A DNA stretch of 64,000 nt from Membranipora membranacea (lineage: Eukaryota > Bryozoa > Gymnolaemata > Cheilostomatida > Membraniporidae): assembly GCA_914767715.1 (NCBI GenBank), contig OU612071.1, forward strand, positions 4,586,001 to 4,650,000. The letters run 5' to 3'. The position numbers and the translations under genes were made by a program. The notes under the pieces were generated by a model. The model worked only from the letters and a program-made list of their open reading frames with translations, did not search any database and was not told where the DNA came from. This document shows positions 57,351-64,000 of this stretch, in pieces. Position 1 is the first letter of the stretch; the number at the start of each line of letters is the position of its first letter.

Positions 57351-58405
57351 CTACTCGCTCAGCGAATACTGTATGGTTGTAGTCAGCCCACATATCCTCA
57401 TCCATACTATTGAACTTGGCTCCAACAAAAAGATAGACACATACTGGAAGTGGGCGTCTTTCCCTCTCCTCAATTCAGGGTGGGCCCAAAACACCAACGA
57501 TTGATAGGCCGTCAGTCGCCTTTGGTTGTTGATACGCCTCTGAATCTCCTGCTCCGAGTATCTCCCAACAACCAATTGCTCTGCATCCTCATACACAGGT
57601 CCTAAAAATGGAAATAATTTCTTTCCAATCAACGATTTTCCGTGTCAAGTTGAAGTCATACTAAAAATCAAAGTTATTGGCTATTTTGACGGATGTGTGA
57701 AAACTGTAGGCAACGTCTTATTTGTCGAGTAAATATAATAATAATAATAATCTCAACTTTATTTGCTATGAGAATATGCATACAGTATGTGGAATAAGAT
57801 TTATCACATCTATTTAGCGGACTCCTGTACAAGGTAGGAGTGGGAAAGTTAGGCTATTGTCCGGAGAGCTCACCTCCTTTAACAGCATAGAGAGTGACCA
57901 CTACTCCACCCTGTCTGCCCTGGTGCTTCTACTTACTGTGATATGCACAATAGTTGTGATACATCATCCTCAAAGGCGCCGGCAGCAGGAGCTGGTGTAT
58001 GTTTTCACAAGATGTGATGCAGTTCCATATTGGATGGTGCCTGCAACACACATTCATCTCAGCGCAAGGCCACCCGTGGCACTTGCCGCACTCGCACCAT
58101 TGCTCCACTGGCGGGGAAACATATTCCTGTAACAACAAAGCAATACTCTTTACTGCAAGAATAAGCGGCGTATTTGAGAAACAATGATATAAATTTATCT
58201 CTTGTCGCTCACCCATCTTGAGATATATATATAATATAGGTAATATCAGATTTTAGCTGTCATAACAATTATTGGTGCGCAAGTGATAACCTGTGATGTT
58301 TCTTACGTTTTGAGCAGGATCAACTTCATTCATTGCAAGTAGTGGCTCGTCTCCCCAGTCCTGAACTACTGGGATGCCGACAGCAAATTCATCGATTGGC
58401 ATCAT
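57351..58405 (-). CDS. P2X7 C-terminal-like cysteine domain protein, three exons (179 aa)
   Basis: Exons (minus) 58408-58307, 58126-57937 and 57601-57351, with acceptors TTGTTGCAG, TTGTTACAG and CATTTTTAG, donors gtaaga and gtaagt, and phases 0 and 1 matching. The first in-frame Met is at 58405. Residues 1-33 begin MMPIDEFAVGIPVVQDWGDE. Residues 42-75 carry QWCECGKCHGWPCAEMNVCC, then HHPIWNCITSC. This matches the (W)C.CG.C..MPT..E..CC......C pattern of the intracellular C-terminal domain of P2X7 receptors, which occurs as a stand-alone protein in many invertebrates. Exon 3 gives NNQRRLTAYQSLVFWAHPEL and RRGKD, the RY.AYR.FV.W.HG.LG.GNR block of the same domain. The end after HFQYVSIFLL departs from the family, where the ..VIPSCVVW.IR segment is usual. 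No ion-channel TM segments. GIPV in exon 1 recalls the neighbouring TQT family; this could be chance. Confidence 0.7.
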
Positions 58406-58409
58406 TATC

Positions 58410-59690
58410 TGCAACAAAATGAAAAATGAGTATTGGAAAATACTTGTAGTGTTGTACCTGTAGGCCATTTTAGCTCAAGAACTTCAATACTAATACATCG
58501 AAGAAGTTGACATTTTGATGCATCATGCAATTGAGTTATAATACAGCGCTGATGAGTAATTCTTAATATTGTCTCTGAGAGTTTGCTGACTGATCATATT
58601 CATCTAAGGACTTTTACTACTTTGTTCATTCAAAGGGCCTAGTTTGCTGATGAATCACTGAGATGAAAGAACTAGTCTCACTCTCATATATTAGATTTAT
58701 ATAGTATGTATAGTTGGTTCTTGTTGAGTCTTCCTTGTCTCTCATTACCTAATGTAATGGTAGTTGACTTTGTATCGGTTGTTCAGTATTGACCCAGCTA
58801 GTCGATTCAGCCTACATACTACTTTTTGAGTCACAACAAATCAAGGAAGGAAAGAAGAAAAATAATAACAAATAACCATCACTTGGCTTTTCTCATTAGC
58901 CTGATCTCTTGTATTACTTACCTCAATAGTAAGAGCTAACTTCTAGTTAGACAGTAAGCTGTTAGTATGTTCTGTAGGATGTTGTATGATTGTGCAGATT
59001 ATCTAGGAGAGGAATAATTCAGCTGGCTTCGTTTAGCTCACAATGTGACTTTGAAAGAAGGCACCTGATTGGCTGATTGAATTGTTAGTAATAAGGACAG
59101 CAAGTTTAGCAAAACATAATTATGATGTGATAATTTTCATGGCGTCCAAGTTATTTCCTTTATAAGCAAAGGCCAAAAATTATAATTATAATTTATTATT
59201 CTGAATTAATAAAATTAATTTAAATAAATAAAATAGTGATGTAGAGCACCTGAGAAAACCTATTTCAGTATAATAACTCCTGTTTAGAGCTATGGTTTAA
59301 AGTAAGTTTCTTTATATTGTGAATATGGAGAATGGAAATAATATTAGTCATGAAGATAATTCAGGAAAACTATTTCGACAATATTTGGTTTACAACTTCA
59401 AGGTCTAGACATGTAACGAGATTATGTAAGAGCATGAGTTCAGCAAGCTGGGTGTTCGTGACTTCAATGTCTCAACCAGTAGACAAGGTGAGACAATATC
59501 TGTAAACATGAAAAGGGATGTTTGCAGGAAAACAAGATGCCGAGAATTGTCGCCCCTGGTTATGTTTTATACTTTGCAGGAGTTGATGTCTCTTTAAGAA
59601 CCGTATATACCGCGTAGTAACTAACTAACTAACTAACGAACTAATTCTTTACAATGACTGATACACATACAGAGACAGAGAACACTGGCA
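58410..59690. other. Spacer with inverted-repeat right arm and (AACT)n
   Basis: Promoter region of the minus-strand gene at its left; the right arm of the inverted repeat at about 59100-59310; (AACT)n at 59616-59643. No coding exon recognised. Confidence 0.5.
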
Positions 59691-59699
59691 GATCCTGCT

Positions 59700-59840
59700 G
59701 TAATTGCTATATGGTTCTGCATCCAACCCTGGGTCAGGTAGTGACCAATTGTGGTCAACTTTACTACCTAAGGACCCGTATAAATCGGCTTGTGCCTACT
59801 GTCGCCAAGAACTAATGGATATCACCGGCTTCAATGATAA
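59700..59840 (+). pseudogene. TQT-motif family, copy 5 (5' fragment only)
   Basis: CATCCAACCCTGGGTCAGGT, GTGACCAA.TGTG, ACCC.TA.AA.TCGGCTTG.GCCT and ATGGAT..CACCGGCTTCAAT align with 54045-54195, the leader and first codons of copy 3. Similarity stops after MDITGFND. Confidence 0.5.
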
Positions 59841-59849
59841 GTTTTTATT

Positions 59850-62720
59850 AAAGTTTCAAGTTTTATTCTTGTTATAATAGTATTGAATATTATTTCTTGA
59901 GAGGATTCCTTTGGATATTTCATATGCCTCTAGGTTATAAAGGATCTATAACTATTATAAAGGATTTCAGTAATTACCTTTGTTATATTTCTTTATATAT
60001 TATGCTGTGTAATGGGGGGATTATTTCAAATTTGGTTATTATTCACATTTTAAGAAGAACAAATAAATATATTTATCAATTCTCCCTTGACACATTTAAA
60101 CCTTGCAAGTTATAACCTGATAAACAATATGTATTGTCATATGAAACCATAATATGGTCTCACAGCTGTCAAACCGAACCTTTCTAAGGTGGAAGAGACT
60201 AAATTACTACAGCATACTTCACGTTTGCTAGTTGACTTAGTGAACCTCATATGCAGACAACTCAATTGTGTAAATTGATATAGTCAGTGTATCATTATTT
60301 ATATATTATTGAAATAGTTTTGAGGTCAGATATTATAAGGCGTGTGTACAATTTATTAGGATTTTAAGTCGACACAAGGCCAATGTTTTAAGTCTCTGCT
60401 CAGAGAGGAGTACTGGGTCAATAAAAGTAAAGGGTTACAGCGAGGATCATAACAGAGCAAGGTATGTTTTCAAACTTAACTTTGATGGCACGAGCAGCAT
60501 TCAAATATCATCCACTTGAGGCGAGGGTGGTTACAGAATTCTACTGCGAGCAACCCTAGCGAGGTGAGAACAGCATGTTCAATATCACCAATATGCAAAT
60601 TTGGATATCAGAGTTTAGCCCCTAGCCAGAATTGAAGTTACATACTGGGGCTGATCTTATGAATTAAAGGTCTCACATGTAAACTTTTCTATTGTCAATG
60701 CCTGTCAGCCAGTAGACTGCATACTTCAGAAATTCCCGGTAATTTCATAGAGTGAGATCTTGTCACATTGTTTGTGCTAACCAGTGTACCGTGAATTTAG
60801 TAGTCTGTACAGTAACTTGTCTGTATTGGGTCTCAGGTTAATGGTCCATACCATCAACATGATATGACCTGATGAGGCACCTACAAAAGAGAATTAGATA
60901 CCTGTTAATTTATCTATTGTGACATACATTTGATAATATTCTACTGTAATCTTATAAAATAGGGCCATGCAGGGTGGGGGGTTTGACGATAATGACAAGA
61001 GTATTGTCAGACAAAGCTCAATTTCGTTAAGTTAGTTTCCTACCTTTTGAACCCAACCAAGCTGCACCATAAAACACCGAAATGTCAACAAAGTACCTGT
61101 TTACAAACACTGCCACCAGCAAACGCTCAAAAGAACACAATAAATTACTAAAAATGCAATTTCAAATTAACAAGCATTTGTTTTTTAATTATTAGTCCAC
61201 CAGATTCACCCTAAAAATTTATAATAAAGTCATATTTTTTGATAGGGAGACTCAAAATTTCTCCCTTGACCACCAGACTTCAGCATGAGTTACATAGATG
61301 GATCACCTGAGATTCTGTCTACTACTCATCACAGACCTCAACTGAAGGTGACGATTAGTTTGTAAACAGCTGCACTCAAATGCCTGCTTGATAACTATAT
61401 AGGCCTTTAATATTTGTTAATGCAAATTATTAAGTTGATCTGTGGCCAATTAAAATAAATTGATGAAACATGTTCACGCTACAGAACAGATTTTTTTTAA
61501 ATTTGATTCAGTTTAGCATTTTTTATATTGGTACACTTATTTTCAAGAATCACAAGTGTGAAAAATCAAATAACAAACTCATATTTTTATGTACAATATA
61601 ATACAATATATAACTTCTAAAATGTTGACATAACTGATGGTGGAATTTTGTTTGGTCAAGGGCGTAAAACCATCACCGGTATACCTTGATTGCTGGAAAC
61701 AAATCCTAAAAAAATTGTTTGGAGACTATAGACTTCTTTCTCTTTACCTCGATGTCTGTGCGATTACAAATACCTGAATATCTAAACTTTGTCTTCTCAT
61801 CTCTTCACCCTCGATAAGCTATGGGAACTAGAGAATCCTTCATTTATTAAAAATTACACCTGCAAATTTTTTGAGTGTGCCCAAACTTCAAGTTGGACCC
61901 TGTTCTGCATGCAAGACTGAGGATAATGAGGAGTGGGGGAGCGGAGTACATTGTCATGATACAACCCCCATATGTTGAAACGAAGTCACCAACTAATTCC
62001 CACAAAACATGGTTCAGGGTTATCTTCGTACTAATTTGATCACTTTCGGAGGATTAATGATCATCGAGTCTCGTTAGAATTTATAATATAATGAGATTTG
62101 ATTCTGAGGTATAAATATGCAGTATACCAAAAGTGCTAATCTCTGTATCCGGCCCTGAAAATTAGGCTACACTGGCAGGGTGAGAGATAGAATCTCATAT
62201 TAGATAAGAGCGGATGTCACTGGGCCTCATTGATCAACACTGACAGCTGGGATTATGCCTTAATATTGTTTGGGTTTTACATATCACAAGCTTTCAACTT
62301 ATTGCAAGTTTGAACCTTGATAGCAGAATTCACTTCAGTCCAAAGCAGACTGATTAAATTAATAACAAGTTCCAAACTGGAAGGCAGGATTCACAATTAC
62401 TAGTCTAAAGCAGACCCATTAAATATTTTGGTCGAATTTGCACTGATAGTGATATCTAAATTCGTTTTGTACACAAGCTGCTGAAACTCAAGAGGATAGT
62501 TTGGTTCAACATGTCTGCATCTATTTAGGGGAACAACTCCTGATTCAGGAAGATGGTAGCAAACTTTATTTATGTGTAGTTGAGGCCTTATTCATTGTTT
62601 ATTTTCTGGTGTTTTATTGCAGCACATGTCAATATGGGCGTACCTTTTCTCTTTCAGGTATTCAGTTCCTAACCCCCTAAATAAGGACGAAATCCGGTGA
62701 TATAGAATAACATCACTGTT
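59850..62720. other. Gene-free spacer
   Basis: No domain-bearing frame was seen. The frame 59897-60115 is hydrophobic, AT-rich and without a motif. A possible tiny plus-strand exon (TTTATTGCAG at 62612-62621 to CTTTCAG-gtattc at about 62657) is too short to support. Confidence 0.4.
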
Positions 62721-62734
62721 CCATAGCAAACAAA

Positions 62735-62740
62735 TTTATT
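62735..62740 (-). terminator. PolyA signal of the protease gene
   Basis: AATAAA on the minus strand about 85 bases after the stop codon, in AAAATAAATTTG. Confidence 0.55.
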
Positions 62741-62823
62741 TTCATAGAATAATTCAAGTCCACAAAAAAACTCTCTCAAAAATTTACAATTTTTAGTGCC
62801 ATTATGTTTGTCAGTCTGTAGCC

Positions 62824-62980
62824 TTAGTTGTTAGCGATGATGTTGGTGATCCAGTTGGTGTAGGATGTGACGCAAGTGCAGACTGCCGGGTATCCTAGTG
62901 TTGTACAATCTGAAGTTCCCCAGCTAACAACTCCTACTATGTCTGTTTCTGGTACACTGCAGGGGGCTACCGGAATATCC
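62824..62980 (-). pseudogene. Last exon of a chymotrypsin-like serine protease (damaged)
   Basis: The acceptor (TGGATTTCAG) precedes GGATATTCCGGT. In one frame this reads GYSGSPLQC, i.e. the active-site GDSGGPL.C block with Asp replaced by Tyr and the catalytic Ser kept. One frame over, the sequence continues VGVVSWGTSDCTTLGYPAVC, then TSYTNWITNIIANN and TAA, the classical S1 C-terminal strand and helix. A frame change therefore lies between the two halves, near 62935-62950. The intron position before GDSGG is usual for this family. Other exons were not found up to 64000 and may lie beyond the window. Confidence 0.7.
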
Positions 62981-63024
62981 CTGAAATCCAAAATATTATT
63001 TAATACTATTGTATTACTTATTAC

Positions 63025-63105
63025 ACATATATATATATAATATATATATATATACAAATTAATATAAATGTATATCAATATCAATATATATATATATACC
63101 TATAT
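63025..63105. repeat. (TA)n microsatellite
   Basis: TATATA runs with short ATTAATATAAATG and TCAATATCA interruptions, in the intron upstream of the protease exon. Confidence 0.9.
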
Positions 63106-63109
63106 ATTT

Positions 63110-64000
63110 ATTAATATGTCAGCAAATAATTTTCCATCTACTTTAATTACAAGATCTGTAGAAAACTTTTATGAAAAAATACATTTTTTATCATGTAATA
63201 CATGTTAAATACTGATGCCTGTTATGACTGGATGTTTTATTGCAGGATATCTTCTCTCCTATAAATGGGTTTGGATATTTGGGGGAACTAGTTTGAATTT
63301 TAGATAAAAACAGGCCCGACAAAAAACATACCATTTTGACCACCGCCGAGAAGTAAACTATTTTCATGCAGTCTTAAAATTCATGGCTAGCCTGCGACTT
63401 ATCGACCTCTACAGTATATAAAAACTTGGACCATCAGTAGGGAAATTTGTGATAGCTACATCTGGTCATCTTGAAATTAGCTGGGCCATATTCTGTAGCC
63501 AATTTTACACTTCTAGAGTATGAAACAGTGTTTATTCACAAGAATAAGATAACATAGGAATTACTAGCAAACAGATGTGTTATTAGTTTGCAGGAATCTG
63601 GAGAATTTAATGATCATATCTCAGGCCCTTAGCTTTAGGGGAGGCAGGGAGGCACTGCCTCCCCTAGAAAGCTAAATAGAGTGGCCTATAAATTCTACAT
63701 TTGAATATTCAATGTCTGAATCAGTTCATTAGGGATTTCTATTTGCTAATTATATACCTTAAATTGCTAAGGGAGGAACTAACAACACCCCTCCTGGTAA
63801 TGCTTCCGATTAGCCTCCATGCGCAGAGGCGACCTTACAACATCTATATCATGTTTGCAACAGCTCCTAAAGAGCTTTATGCATACATACAACTAGATCT
63901 CCCATAATGCAGGATTTCTAGGCCAAAGTTTTGCTCACTTTTGGTTTCAAGTTGAATTCTAGCTTGGCAGCTGAGGTACGAAGGCTGTATTGATTAATGT
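63110..64000. other. Gene-free end of window with a strong hairpin
   Basis: At 63630-63674, TAGCTTTAGGGGAGGCAG and CTGCCTCCCCTAGAAAGCTA form a long stem with a 7-base loop (GGAGGCA). No protease exon or other coding signal recognised. Confidence 0.5.

Noticed and set aside
57857-58187. Plus-strand frames with hydrophobic stretch (LVLLLTVICTIVVIHH)
   Set aside because: They lie opposite the Cys-rich exon of the minus-strand P2X7-like gene, which has splice sites and a family pattern.
58408-58470. Extra upstream exon MAYR of the P2X7-like gene
   Set aside because: It would need a ~45-bp intron and joins out of frame to an immediate stop.
62612-62657. Tiny plus-strand exon between TTTATTGCAG and CTTTCAG-gtattc
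   Set aside because: 35 bases with no neighbouring exon on that strand; splice-like words of this quality arise by chance.

Overview
This is AT-rich nuclear DNA from an animal, most likely a marine invertebrate. Coding sequence is split into short exons with GT/AG introns of about 100-3500 bp. The domains are metazoan (a signal peptide/NHL/TM receptor, CAP, a fibrinogen-related fragment, a P2X7-type Cys domain, a trypsin-fold protease), and much of the rest is LINE, Ty3/gypsy, foldback/MITE and minisatellite sequence. I cannot name the phylum from sequence alone. There are no operons, no CRISPR and no rRNA.

0-8.3 kb: no gene in the first 4 kb beyond a SINE-like fragment. Then come two to three tandem, partly decayed copies of a small secreted-protein gene; the best copy is at 6171-6509 and has a 218-bp MITE against its 3' end. 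8.4-12.0 kb: the best gene of the window, a seven-exon single-pass receptor whose exon phases close to 556 codons. It has an NHL-propeller ectodomain, a Thr-rich stalk, a TM helix and a cytoplasmic tail with eight tyrosines; one tail exon has been duplicated in phase.

12-38 kb: LINE remnants, foldback elements, and a ~3-4 kb segmental duplication (18.29-22.39 kb and 35.03-38.15 kb) carrying CAP-domain exons and a Gln/Pro/Thr-repeat exon; the two copies have decayed in different places. Between the copies lies a complete small gene for a 48-aa secreted, cationic, four-cysteine peptide with its own TATA box and polyA signal (29.2-30.4 kb). An inverted fragment of the 3' end of that gene lies 3 kb upstream, where a foldback transposon sits in place of the coding exon. 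An orphan fibrinogen-domain exon is beside it.

39-50 kb: a decayed LINE and a 7.5-kb rearranged Ty3/gypsy provirus. Its left half (minus strand) has an intact integrase part, an intact extra ORF with zinc knuckles and coiled coil in the env position, a PPT and an LTR. Its right half (plus strand) has the LTR end, PBS, gag, protease, RT, RNase H and the start of integrase, with several disabling changes. Both outer edges carry AGCT, so the rearranged form may have integrated as one piece.

50-60 kb: a cluster of an unrecognised protein family (core GLVGIPV...NYITVTNHQP...TQTED) in four or five copies in different states of repair, one followed by a ~1.1 kb C-tract minisatellite with a three-unit higher-order structure. 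Also here are a two-exon novel gene and a three-exon P2X7-C-terminal-like gene on the opposite strand. 60-64 kb: mostly empty, with the last exon of a damaged chymotrypsin-like protease on the minus strand.

The candidates for a new system are the tyrosine-tailed NHL receptor with its duplicated tail exon, the four-cysteine peptide gene, the TQT-motif family beside the P2X7-like gene, and the extra zinc-knuckle ORF of the gypsy element.
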